64,000 bases of DNA from Myxococcales bacterium. GTDB lineage: Bacteria > Myxococcota_A > Polyangia > Nannocystales > Nannocystaceae. Below the pieces are notes generated by a model. The model searched no databases, was not told where the DNA came from, and saw nothing but the letters and a program-made list of their open reading frames with translations. Numbering within the stretch: the first letter of the stretch is position 1; each line of letters starts with the position of its first letter. Shown here piece after piece: positions 18,440-27,188 of the stretch. The translations under genes were made by a program, and so were the position numbers. Location of the stretch: assembly GCA_014240065.1 (NCBI GenBank), contig JAAZXR010000015.1, forward strand, positions 17,162-81,161. Reading direction: 5' to 3'.

Positions 18440-21400
18440 TCAGCGCGCCTTGGCGACACGCTGTCGCTCCTGCTCCCTCGCCTCTTCGAGCCCCTTCGTC
18501 GACAACACCCACATCCGGTGCGTGCCGACGACGTCCTCGTCTTTTCTGGCGTGTATTTCGATGAGGTTGTTACCCGGCGTCAACGGGATGGTGGCGGCAA
18601 AGTCGAGCTTCGTGGTGCTCGCGTCAGGCGCGGCCTGAAAGAAGACCTTCTCTCGCCGGGCGAAGATGTCTCGCGAGGGATTGACGACGGTGATGAAGAG
18701 GTCCTTGACCCCATTCTCGCCGAGCGCGCTCCCGCTGATCGCGATGTGGTCTTGCTCCGTCTGCGAGACCCGCCCGACGACCTCAATTTGTGGTGGAGAG
18801 ATGGCGAAGTGGAGCGTGTGGGGCGTCGAGCGGCGCGCGCGGCCGTCTTGAACGGTCAGCCCCTCGGCGGCGATGAACGCCGGGCGATCTTTGAGCTGTA
18901 CCCGGAGCCACCCCTCGGCTCGCCCCGTCACGGACAACGTAGACGCTGGTGGAACCGACGCGACCTTGATGGCGTCGCCGAGTGGACTCGCAATTAAATC
19001 TGCGCCTTCGGGGAGCGTCACCGCGCCGCGGACGCGCTCAAAAGTGACGGAGTCGGGATGCACCACGAGCTCAAATTTCTCGGCGAGATATTCGCCAATT
19101 TCATTGTCGGTGACCGTGAGAGAGAGCTTCGCCAAGTTGTCGGCGGGGCGGTTTCGAATTTCGAAGTCCAAGTGGGCGGGAGCCGAGCGATCGGTCTCTA
19201 GCTTCTTGAGGTGCTCTCGACCTTCGTGGATGAACACGGCATCACCGGAGAAGCTGCGCAGGTGGACCCATGTGTCGAGGGAGGCGCCGTCACCGTCATT
19301 TTTGACGGTCGCACGCAGCTGCACGCGCTCGCCGAGCTGAAGCGCGCCATCACCGTTGCCGACGATCTCATCTCCGAAGGTGGGGTCGTCAATGATCTGG
19401 TAGCCGTAAGAGAAGGAGGGGCGGGGCAGGCCGATGGACTCGACATCGAGCGAAGGAGGAGCGCCGGTGAGCGCGACGGAGCCCTTGCTCGTCAGGATGT
19501 CGAGGTCGACGCGATCCGCGCGGGTGATCTCACTGGCGCGGACGTTAACCTCCACGGTGGTCGAGCGCGACTCACCGGGACCTAGGCGCCCCACAAAGAA
19601 CTCCCGCTCATCGAAAGCGGCGTTGTCGCTGTCGCTCATCGCGCGCACCTGGTGGGCGGTCGTATCTCCAAGATTCGTCACGGTGAGCTTTAGTTTCCCT
19701 GACTCCCCCGCGCGCAAAACCCCACCGTCCGCCTTCAGGATGACGCTGGCGCTGAGCTTGTCGCTGGTCGCGGCGAGGTCGTTTGTCGCAGCCCGGGTCC
19801 AATCGATCCCTTTTTTCTTGAGGCTCGTCACGATGTTTGAGAGCTCCTTGTCGCGCTGCTCGGTGACGAAAGACGAGAGGGTCGGGAGGGCCGTCGCGCG
19901 GCGAGGCCCGTCCATCTGCAGCACGAGGTCGCGCGCGATCCGGATCTCGCCATCTCTCAAGAGCTCCTTGGCGCGCCCGAGATCGACACCTTCGAGGTTC
20001 TCCTTGGGGAGCGCAGGCTCCATGTCCTTTTCAGCGAGCGAACCTCGCTGGAGAAAGTACAACGACGGGAGCTCGATGGTGTCGCGTTGAGCGGCGCCAT
20101 TTTTAAGATGTTTGGCCAAGGACTCTTCGCGAACGAGGTCGATCCACTTGCGACCATAGTAGCGCGAGAAATCCTTGCCGATGTACACCGGGATCGTCTC
20201 GATGTCGGGGCTGACCCCGACGGACTGAATGGAGACATCGCCTGGGATGAGGTACTGCGCGATCGTCAGCTTCAGCGCCAGCTCCTTCTCGCTCAATCGG
20301 CGGTCGTGGAGGACCTGCACCGAGCCCTTACCGAAGCTCCGCCTGCCCACGATGACGGCGCGGTCCAAGTTCCGCAGCGCGCCCGCCACGATCTCAGTGG
20401 CGGACGCCGAGGACTCGTCGATGAGCACGACGATGGGGACCGGCTCAAACTTGTATCGTCCGTCCGCGCGGTTCTCTTCGCGGCTCGCGGAGGCGCCGAC
20501 GGTCGCGACGATGGTGCCTTGGTCGACGAAGCTGTTGACCACATCGACCGCGGCTTGGAGGAGCCCGCCGGGGTTCTCCCTCATGTCGAGGACGATGCCT
20601 TTCACCCCCTCTGTCTCGAAGCGGTTGAGTTGTTTACGAAGCTCGCTCGCGGTGGTTTGGGAGAAATTCCGGGGGATTTGGACGAGCCCGACCTTCGCCG
20701 GCGAACCGTCTGGGCCGACCGCGGGGAGGATGTCGCCCGTGACGCTCTCGAGCTTGATGACGTCGCGGGTGATGTCGTACTTCGCGGGGCGACGGAGCCC
20801 GTCGCGTGTGACGTAGATGGAGACGGTGGTGCCAGGCGCACCGCGAAGGCGCGCGACCGCCTCATTCACAGTCATTGTGACCGCGGACTCGTCGTTGATT
20901 TGGACGATGCGGTCTCCCGCTTGCAGCCCGGCGCGCTTCGCCGGGTTTCCGTCGAGGACGCGGATCACGGTGATCATCCCGTCGCGCGTGCTGATCTCGA
21001 TTCCGAGGCCTCCGAAGCTCCCCTTCGTCGACGTCTTCATATTCTCAAAGTCATCGGGCCGCAGGAGGTTGGTGTGTGGGTCGAGGGTCTCGAGGACCGC
21101 CTCCACCGCCGCGTACTCCGCGTCTTCCCGGGTCTCCTCCGTGAGCGTCGTGTGCTCGCCGATGTAGCGGAAGACCTCGCGGACGTGCGGGCCGACCGCC
21201 CACAGCGCACCAACCGTGAGATCGAAGACCTGCTCCGAGACGCCTACACGCACCTTCACCGCGCGCCCCTCATTCATGGGTAAAATGAGCACCTCGGGGA
21301 TGGTCTCCTCCAGCGCCTCCAACGCCGCGAGGGCCATCCGGTTAGGTTCCACTCGCTCCGGGTCCACGTAGTACTTGCTGACGTTCCACAACGCCCAGTC

Positions 21401-21586
21401 GAGGACGCGCAAATCGACCGATTCAGGCTGGGGGATCCGCCGCAGTCGGTCCCGCGGATCTTGAAGATCAGCCTGGGCGGTTGGATTGCCGATGGCTGTC
21501 AGGCCGAGCGCAGCGAGGAGAGAGATCGTGACGATCGCCGGGGTCGTCCAGGATTTTCGCGCTCTGGTGGGGCTCAAGCTAGCCAC
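18440..21586 (-). CDS. S41 C-terminal-processing peptidase, long form
   Basis: A periplasmic serine peptidase of 1048 residues. A signal peptide or anchor (about 15-40) is followed by a helical region, a PDZ domain (about 195-275: GSFGGLGIEISTRDG, GLQAGDRIVQIND), and the S41 core with the Ser in DESSASATEI (about residue 390) and the Lys in SFGKGSVQ (about 415), the Ser/Lys dyad of this family. The last half (about 590-1048) adds immunoglobulin-like domains of CARDB type and an SH3-like segment, an arrangement known from myxobacterial S41 proteins. GTG 21586 is preferred: it gives a good signal peptide and lies six bases after a TACACT box; the TTG at 21622 coincides with the -35 box. Confidence 0.88.
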   Translation of the reverse strand: MASLSPTRARKSWTTPAIVTISLLAALGLTAIGNPTAQADLQDPRDRLRRIPQPESVDLRVLDWALWNVSKYYVDPERVEPNRMALAALEALEETIPEVLILPMNEGRAVKVRVGVSEQVFDLTVGALWAVGPHVREVFRYIGEHTTLTEETREDAEYAAVEAVLETLDPHTNLLRPDDFENMKTSTKGSFGGLGIEISTRDGMITVIRVLDGNPAKRAGLQAGDRIVQINDESAVTMTVNEAVARLRGAPGTTVSIYVTRDGLRRPAKYDITRDVIKLESVTGDILPAVGPDGSPAKVGLVQIPRNFSQTTASELRKQLNRFETEGVKGIVLDMRENPGGLLQAAVDVVNSFVDQGTIVATVGASASREENRADGRYKFEPVPIVVLIDESSASATEIVAGALRNLDRAVIVGRRSFGKGSVQVLHDRRLSEKELALKLTIAQYLIPGDVSIQSVGVSPDIETIPVYIGKDFSRYYGRKWIDLVREESLAKHLKNGAAQRDTIELPSLYFLQRGSLAEKDMEPALPKENLEGVDLGRAKELLRDGEIRIARDLVLQMDGPRRATALPTLSSFVTEQRDKELSNIVTSLKKKGIDWTRAATNDLAATSDKLSASVILKADGGVLRAGESGKLKLTVTNLGDTTAHQVRAMSDSDNAAFDEREFFVGRLGPGESRSTTVEVNVRASEITRADRVDLDILTSKGSVALTGAPPSLDVESIGLPRPSFSYGYQIIDDPTFGDEIVGNGDGALQLGERVQLRATVKNDGDGASLDTWVHLRSFSGDAVFIHEGREHLKKLETDRSAPAHLDFEIRNRPADNLAKLSLTVTDNEIGEYLAEKFELVVHPDSVTFERVRGAVTLPEGADLIASPLGDAIKVASVPPASTLSVTGRAEGWLRVQLKDRPAFIAAEGLTVQDGRARRSTPHTLHFAISPPQIEVVGRVSQTEQDHIAISGSALGENGVKDLFITVVNPSRDIFARREKVFFQAAPDASTTKLDFAATIPLTPGNNLIEIHARKDEDVVGTHRMWVLSTKGLEEAREQERQRVAKAR

Positions 21587-21592
21587 ACCTAG

Positions 21593-21622
21593 AGTGTAGC
21601 TTCGACTGGGCCTACGGGCCAA
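21593..21622 (-). promoter_or_regulatory. Promoter for the S41 peptidase gene
   Basis: Minus-strand TTGGCC, 18-base spacer, TACACT, then six bases to GTG 21586. The expected transcription start falls at or next to the start codon, so the mRNA would be leaderless. Confidence 0.55.
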
Positions 21623-21685
21623 TGAGTCGCCATATTTGCGCCGTACCCGAGATTGTTTCGTTTTGCTTCCGGGAACCTCTCGGGG

Positions 21686-21716
21686 TTGTTAGATCGCGGC
21701 CATGGTGACGTACACT
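21686..21716 (+). promoter_or_regulatory. Candidate promoter for the sigma factor gene
   Basis: TTGTTA, 19-base spacer, TACACT, then eight bases to ATG 21725. There is no ribosome site between, so a leaderless message is likely. The -35 match is modest. Confidence 0.4.
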
Positions 21717-21724
21717 TTCGTACG

Positions 21725-22984
21725 ATGAGCAAGGCCAAGCAGCGCGGGGGAGGGGCGCCTCGGACGGCGAAGCAGCGCGCGGGCGTGACCGAGCGGCGTG
21801 ACTCCCGCAACGTGGTGTTGGAGGCCGACGTCGTCGACGCTCCCTCCGAGGCCGACCACCTCGGCGACGAGGAGCGCGCTCGGGAGGACTCATCGATCAT
21901 CGAGGTCGAGCTGGTCGACGCTGAGATCGTAGAGGCGGGGGCGGACGCGACGCCCGACGAGAGCGGCGCGGCGCTCGCCACACCCGGACCCGAGCCCGCG
22001 CGAGACGACGAGGTCGATCCGCTCGCAGACGTGGGCCCTGTGTCGGACGACGATCTCGACGCCATCGCACGCGAGGTGCTATCCGGCCGTTCGGCACCCG
22101 CCGGCACCGCTGCGCTGGCGGTGCGAGATCCGATGGGCGCGTACATGGCGGAGGTGCGCCGCTATCCCCTCTTGTCGCGCGAACAAGAGCACGAGCTCGC
22201 CAAGCGGTGGGTGGAGACCGGTGACCGCGAAGCCGGGCGGCGTCTCGTCACGTCCAACCTGCGCCTCGTCGTCAAGCTGGCCAACGAGTATCGCCGTGGC
22301 TATCAGAACCTCCTCGACCTCGTCCAAGAGGGGAACGTGGGGCTGCTTAAGGCGGTCGACCGATTCGACCCGTATCGGGGGATCAAGTTGTCGACCTACG
22401 CGGCCTGGTGGATTCGCGCCTATATCCTCAAGTACATCCTCGCCAATTGGCGGCTGGTAAAATTGGGGACGACGCAAAACCAGCGCAAGCTGTTTTACAA
22501 CCTCAACAAGCAGCGGCGGGCGCTCGAGGCGGCAGGGGTCGAGCCGACCTCAGAGAACTTGGCGGACGCGCTCGATGTGTCCACCCAAGAGGTGGTGGAG
22601 ATGCAAAAGCGACTCGCGGCCCCGGACGCGTCGCTGCACGCGCCCATCGGGGACGGCGACGCCGGCGGGCGGACGAAGCTCGACCTGCTCGCGAACACCG
22701 ACGACGAGTTCGATCCGGAGTCCACCGTGGAAGCCGCGCAGTTCAAGCAGCTGCTCTCGGAGAAACTGCGGCGCTTTGGCGCGGACCTCAAGGGGCGAGA
22801 GGCGGAGCTGTTTTCGGAGCGGTTGATGGCGGAGGCGCCGGTCACGCTCCAGAGCCTGGGCGAGCGATGGGGCGTGAGCCGTGAGCGGGCTCGACAGGTC
22901 GAGAAGCGGATGCTGCTTCGGCTGCGCGCATTTCTCCACGACGAATTGGGCGACGCCGTCCAGATCGCGCTGGGGAACGAATGA
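21725..22984 (+). CDS. RNA polymerase sigma factor, sigma-32 (RpoH) type
   Basis: A 419-residue group-3-like sigma factor. Residues about 135-200 hold region 1.2/2.1 ([21 protein letters not shown]), then the core-binding region [34 protein letters not shown], region 2.4 ([12 protein letters not shown]) and the RpoH-typical [20 protein letters not shown]; region 4 ends in [16 protein letters not shown]. Unlike E. coli RpoH it has about 115 extra acidic residues at the N-terminus. It probably drives a heat-shock or developmental regulon; myxobacteria encode several such paralogues, so I do not give it a gene name. rsmI follows after 48 bases. Confidence 0.9.
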   Translation: MSKAKQRGGGAPRTAKQRAGVTERRDSRNVVLEADVVDAPSEADHLGDEERAREDSSIIEVELVDAEIVEAGADATPDESGAALATPGPEPARDDEVDPLADVGPVSDDDLDAIAREVLSGRSAPAGTAALAVRDPMGAYMAEVRRYPLLSREQEHELAKRWVETGDREAGRRLVTSNLRLVVKLANEYRRGYQNLLDLVQEGNVGLLKAVDRFDPYRGIKLSTYAAWWIRAYILKYILANWRLVKLGTTQNQRKLFYNLNKQRRALEAAGVEPTSENLADALDVSTQEVVEMQKRLAAPDASLHAPIGDGDAGGRTKLDLLANTDDEFDPESTVEAAQFKQLLSEKLRRFGADLKGREAELFSERLMAEAPVTLQSLGERWGVSRERARQVEKRMLLRLRAFLHDELGDAVQIALGNE

Positions 22985-23032
22985 GCGCTGGAGCGGTCAT
23001 GGGGGCGGTATGGGGCGTGGAAGGGGCGGTCG

Positions 23033-23944
23033 ATGGGTGAGCATGGCGGCGGGGTGTTGGTCCTGGTGGGCACACCGATCGGTAATCGCGGAGACCTGTC
23101 CCCGCGTGCACGGGAGGCCATCGTCGCCGCGGATTTGTTGCTCTGTGAAGACACCCGGAGCCCCGCGCGATTGCTCGGTGACGCGCAGGCGCTCCCGCGT
23201 CGGATGAGCTGTTTTGTGGGCAATGAGCACGGACGCGTGGCCGCGCTGCTCGAGCGGTTGGGGGCTGGGGAGACCGTGGTGTTCGTGAGCGAGGCGGGGA
23301 TGCCGGTCTGGAGCGACCCAGGGGCCGAGCTGGTGCGGGCTGCGGCCAACGCCGGCTTCAAAGTTGAGGTGATCCCAGGACCGTCGGCGGCGACGACGGC
23401 CCTGACCATGAGCGGATTCAGCGCCCCGTGGGCCCAGTTCGTAGGCTTCATCGACCGCAGCGGGGCGGGGCGGGCGGCCTCGTTGCAGCGTGTGGTCGAG
23501 GCGGCGGGCCCCTCAATTCTATTTGAGGCGGGCAACCGCGTGGCCTCGTTACTTCGGGATCTCGCGCGGGCGGCCCCCGACGCGCCCACCCGCGAGGTCA
23601 TGGTCGGTCGAGAGTTCACCAAGCTTCATGAGGAGGTGCATCGCGGGACCGCCGAGGGGCTCGCGTCCGCGCTCGCGGAGGGCCTGCGCGGGGAGGTGAC
23701 CGTCGTCGTCGCCGCTGCCCCCGATTCGCTCCGGGAGGCCTCCAAAACCGACCTACAAAGCGGCGCTCGCGAGGTGTTCGAGCTCATGATGGATTCATCC
23801 CTCAAGCCTAAGGCGCGGGCGAAGGCCGTCGCGAAGCGCACGGGGCTCTCGATCCGCGACATCTACGCTCGCATGGCGGAGGCGTCACAGCGCACGAAAA
23901 CTGCGTCCGCTGCGGAGTTAAACGATGACGCGGACGACGGCTAG
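23033..23944 (+). CDS. rsmI: 16S rRNA (cytidine-1402-2'-O)-methyltransferase RsmI
   Basis: SAM-dependent tetrapyrrole-methylase-fold enzyme that modifies C1402 in the ribosomal decoding centre. Motifs seen: LVLVGTPIGNRGDLSPRA at the N-terminus, CEDTRSPARLL, VVFVSEAGMPVWSDPGAELV, VEVIPGPSAATTAL and FTKLHEEVHRGT. Some positions differ from the usual RsmI sequence (for example SEAGMPVW instead of SDAGTPLI), so this is a divergent member. The stop codon shares the palindrome CTAG with the stop of the convergent gene. Confidence 0.85.
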   Translation: MGEHGGGVLVLVGTPIGNRGDLSPRAREAIVAADLLLCEDTRSPARLLGDAQALPRRMSCFVGNEHGRVAALLERLGAGETVVFVSEAGMPVWSDPGAELVRAAANAGFKVEVIPGPSAATTALTMSGFSAPWAQFVGFIDRSGAGRAASLQRVVEAAGPSILFEAGNRVASLLRDLARAAPDAPTREVMVGREFTKLHEEVHRGTAEGLASALAEGLRGEVTVVVAAAPDSLREASKTDLQSGAREVFELMMDSSLKPKARAKAVAKRTGLSIRDIYARMAEASQRTKTASAAELNDDADDG

Positions 23945-25413
23945 AACGTCAGCAAGAAGTTTGTGAAGCCAACCACGTTGAAGACGTTGGAGATCGCGTA
24001 GCGCCGCCCGACGTTATCCACGACGTCGCGTCGCACCGGGTTCACCCCGACTTCATCACCCTCGACGATCTGGGGGTCCCCAAAGGCCTCAGGGTCTCCA
24101 CGATTGGCGTTGGTCAAGAAGTGCTGCGTGTCCGTTTTGACGTCCGCGCCGAAGTTGAGCCGCGCGTATTTCCCGAGGTGGAAGTTCATCGCAGCGCGGA
24201 GTCCGAAGCGGGCGAAATCATCGACGTCGGTGATGCCCTCGAACTTCCTGCAGTCGCCGCTGTTCGGCGCCGCGTTGGCCGCGTCGTAGAAGCCGACGGG
24301 ATCTGTCGGGTTGCTACCCGCGTACGCGAGCGCTTCTTGCACGTTGCACTCGCCTGCCCCAGGGGCGTAGGTGCCCACGAGCGCCGGACTGTCCGCCAGC
24401 AATTCCCACACCTCGCTGTAGGCGCGACCCCCGTAATTAAGATCGGCGGTCCCCATCAAGGTGATCGAGAACTTTTGCTGCTTGGCTTTGTTCTCCCACG
24501 GGATGAACTCCGCGCCCACGTAGAGGCCGGTCGTGCTCTGAGGATTCGTCACGTCCATGTCGGCGAACTTTTGGAAGGTCGTGTTCGACGCTCTGAATGC
24601 GTAACGCCAATGCGCACCAAAGAACGGCTCCAGGAATCGATAGCGTCGGCTCAGCGCGGTCCACACGCCGAGCTCGTGCGTGCCCCGCCCGACCGAGGTG
24701 TTGCTCTTGGGCTCATCGATCGCGATGTTGCGGCTGAATTCCATCGGGCGCCCAATGGCGAAGCGACCTTCCAGTCCAAGGATCCAGGTGGGCAGGTGCG
24801 GTTGCTTGTCTTGGTCGAGGATCCCGTACTTGATCCCCACGTGGAGCTGGTCAATTCCCTTTCGAGTTGGCCCGTTAAAAATCCGCTTCGTGTCCTCCGA
24901 AGTAAATTCGGTGTAGGCGCTGGATGGATTTCGCGCGTCAAACCCGTTGCGCGGGATGATGCCGTCCCGGATCGTGGAGCTGTTGGTCTTGTCCACGCAG
25001 TTGATGTCGGAGGTCGTCAGCGATCCCGTGGGGGTGATGTCGCTGGGATAGACGCAGTCGCCGCTCTCCTTGTCGAACGCGTAGGCACGATTATCGGCGA
25101 CGACAACTGGAAGCTCCACGTACAGCGACAGGTTGCGATAGATGCCGATCTCCATCGCGACGTTCACGGTCTGCCGCTGCTGGTAGTACATCAGATCGCG
25201 ACCCAGTCGATTGCCTCCGTCTTGGGTGAACTCGCGAAGAATCGCCGCCTTCTTGTAGTCGAAGGCGTAGCTCGCTCCGAAGTGGAAGTCGAAGGGGTTG
25301 TCTTCCTCTGCCGCGGTCGCGATTCGCGTGGCCTCCCCGGCATACGCGCTCCCACTCCACAGAGCTCCGAGGGAGAGGGCGAACACGGGCGTGAGGGCGC
25401 GAAATATACGCAT
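23941..25413 (-). CDS. Predicted outer-membrane beta-barrel protein
   Basis: A 490-residue exported protein. ATG 25413 has AGGA six bases upstream and starts a clean signal peptide ending SAYAG. The mature protein alternates short amphipathic strands with polar turns (FHFGASYAFDYKK, LSLYVELPVVVA, LPTWILGLEGRFAIG) and ends in Phe (NFLLTF), as outer-membrane barrels do. A loop with paired cysteines (GDCVYPSD, DINCVD) is visible. I do not recognise the family; a transport or structural role is possible. It is transcribed from its own strong promoter and converges with rsmI. Confidence 0.75.
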   Translation of the reverse strand: MRIFRALTPVFALSLGALWSGSAYAGEATRIATAAEEDNPFDFHFGASYAFDYKKAAILREFTQDGGNRLGRDLMYYQQRQTVNVAMEIGIYRNLSLYVELPVVVADNRAYAFDKESGDCVYPSDITPTGSLTTSDINCVDKTNSSTIRDGIIPRNGFDARNPSSAYTEFTSEDTKRIFNGPTRKGIDQLHVGIKYGILDQDKQPHLPTWILGLEGRFAIGRPMEFSRNIAIDEPKSNTSVGRGTHELGVWTALSRRYRFLEPFFGAHWRYAFRASNTTFQKFADMDVTNPQSTTGLYVGAEFIPWENKAKQQKFSITLMGTADLNYGGRAYSEVWELLADSPALVGTYAPGAGECNVQEALAYAGSNPTDPVGFYDAANAAPNSGDCRKFEGITDVDDFARFGLRAAMNFHLGKYARLNFGADVKTDTQHFLTNANRGDPEAFGDPQIVEGDEVGVNPVRRDVVDNVGRRYAISNVFNVVGFTNFLLTF

Positions 25414-25434
25414 GGGAGTCCTACAGGCCATGAA

Positions 25435-25464
25435 ACGCTACCAGCGCGCGTGGTACACCGTCAA
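25435..25464 (-). promoter_or_regulatory. Promoter for the outer-membrane protein gene
   Basis: Minus-strand TTGACG, 18-base spacer, TAGCGT with a TGG extension. One of the two best matches to a housekeeping promoter in the window. The leader would be about 14 bases and contains the AGGA ribosome site before ATG 25413. Confidence 0.65.
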
Positions 25465-25691
25465 CAACGCCCCCAAGATGTTCGAGGCAATTCAATCGGT
25501 GGGGTAGAAGCCGACGAGCGGTGGACTCGAAGCCCCGCCCGGCGTTCGAAGGTGGCGCCCTGCGAGGGGGCCATATTGCGCGTCCGCTGACGCCTGCCGC
25601 GCACATCGGCGGCAAGATGTCGCTTGAGGCGGACTTCCGTGGTCTGCGGGTTTCCCGTCTAGCGATTGTTCGGGTGCAGGCGTGGCTCGCC

Positions 25692-27188
25692 CTAGGCTTC
25701 CGATTCGGCCTCAGAGGGCGGGGGCTCCGTCGCTGGAGCCGGCGCGGCGTCGCGGAGTCCGAGCTCTTTCATCTTCGACTGAAGGCTTCGTCGCGAGATG
25801 CCGAGGAGGCGAGCTGATCGCGTCACGTTGGTGTCAGTTTGGCTCAGGGCTTCACGGATGAGGGCCTCCTCGACGAGTCGAGAGCCAGCCTTCACCGCCT
25901 CCTTTAGATCGAGCCCGAGGCTGGAGAGCGGCAGGCGGATGTGCCGCACACCACCCCCCGCCGAGCGCTCGTCCATCGTTGAGTCGTCGCCCTCGAGCTC
26001 GTGAAAGTTGTCCGGGAGATCATCCCGGGCGATCACGTCTTGGGAGGCGAACAGCACCATTCGCTCCACCAGGTTCTCAAGCTCGCGGATATTGCCGGGC
26101 CATGCGTAGCCACGCAGCGCGGCCAGGGCGTCGTCGGAGAAACCTGAGATCTCCTTCCCGAGTCGCTCGTTGCACCGCTCGACAAAATGCTGGACGAGCG
26201 GGGCGATGTCTTCGGGCCGGTTGCGCAGCGCTGGCAGCTCCACCGGCACCACGTTGAGCCGGTAAAAGAGGTCTTCGCGGAAACGCTTCGCCTCAATTTC
26301 CGCCTTCAAGTCTCGGTTGGTAGCGGCGATTAATCGCACGTCAACCGTGCGAGTCTTCACGCCTCCCACGCGCTCAAAGGCTGATTCTTGGACCGCGCGA
26401 AGGAGCTTCACCTGGATCTCAAGCGGCACCTCACTGATCTCGTCGAGGAACAACGTGCCGGAGTCGGCCAGCTCAAATCGCCCGGGTCGGTTGGCCACCG
26501 CGCCAGTGAAGGCGCCGCGTTCATGCCCGAAGAGCTCAGACTCGACGAGGCCCGCAGGGATCGCCGCGCAGTTGACGGAGATAAAGGGGCGGTCGCTGCG
26601 AGGAGATCCGAGGTGGAGGGCGCGCGCGACGAGCTCTTTACCCGTGCCGCTCTCGCCGACGATCATGACTGTGGAGGGGCTCGCCGCCACTGTGCGAACG
26701 GTCTCGCGGACGCTTCGCATGGCCTCTGATTCCCCGACCATGCCCACCGCCTTGCAGGGGTCGCCCGCGTCCTCTCGGCTGCGTCGAAGGCTGGGTCCAC
26801 GGCGCGCACGGGTCGCGGCGGCCTTCGCGACGACTTGATGAATCTGCTCCCGATCGAAGGGCTTCTCGAGGAAGTCAAAGGCCCCCGATTTCACCGCCTC
26901 CACGGCGGTGTCGAGGGAGCCGTGCGCGGTGAGGATGATGACGGGAAGGTTGGGTTCCTCGCGGCTGAGCGCGCGCAAGAGCTCCATGCCGTTCATATTC
27001 GGCATGCGGAGATCACTGATCACGACATCGAAGGTGTCCGCAGGCGCGGAGCGGACGCGAGTGAGGGCCGCCTCTCCGTCGTTTTCGACGTGCACAGCGA
27101 AGCCTTGTTGGATCAGCAACGCGCTGAGGACCTTCCGCAGGTTTGGCTCGTCGTCCACGAGCAGGACTCGGTACTTTGACTCGTTCAC
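25692..27188 (-). CDS. Sigma-54-dependent response regulator (NtrC family)
   Basis: A 498-residue three-domain activator. Receiver domain (1-125) with the acidic pair DDE at 12-14, phospho-acceptor Asp at 59 in VISDLRMP and KPF near 110. AAA+ domain (about 150-390) with GESGTGKE, the sigma-54 contact loop GAFTGA, Walker B LFLDEISEV and the arginine-finger region. C-terminal Fis-type HTH (about 440-485: NVTRSARLLGISRRSLQSKMKELG), then a Pro/Glu tail. It should activate sigma-54 promoters upon phosphorylation, probably by the kinase encoded just upstream, with which it overlaps by four bases. Its targets are not evident; no clear sigma-54 site is seen nearby. Confidence 0.93.
   Translation of the reverse strand: MNESKYRVLLVDDEPNLRKVLSALLIQQGFAVHVENDGEAALTRVRSAPADTFDVVISDLRMPNMNGMELLRALSREEPNLPVIILTAHGSLDTAVEAVKSGAFDFLEKPFDREQIHQVVAKAAATRARRGPSLRRSREDAGDPCKAVGMVGESEAMRSVRETVRTVAASPSTVMIVGESGTGKELVARALHLGSPRSDRPFISVNCAAIPAGLVESELFGHERGAFTGAVANRPGRFELADSGTLFLDEISEVPLEIQVKLLRAVQESAFERVGGVKTRTVDVRLIAATNRDLKAEIEAKRFREDLFYRLNVVPVELPALRNRPEDIAPLVQHFVERCNERLGKEISGFSDDALAALRGYAWPGNIRELENLVERMVLFASQDVIARDDLPDNFHELEGDDSTMDERSAGGGVRHIRLPLSSLGLDLKEAVKAGSRLVEEALIREALSQTDTNVTRSARLLGISRRSLQSKMKELGLRDAAPAPATEPPPSEAESEA

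Noticed and set aside
18432..18451. AAGGCGC/GCGCCTT hairpin at the end of the S41 gene as terminator
   Set aside because: Perfect seven-base stem, but the stop codon lies within the loop and no T run follows; too short to call.
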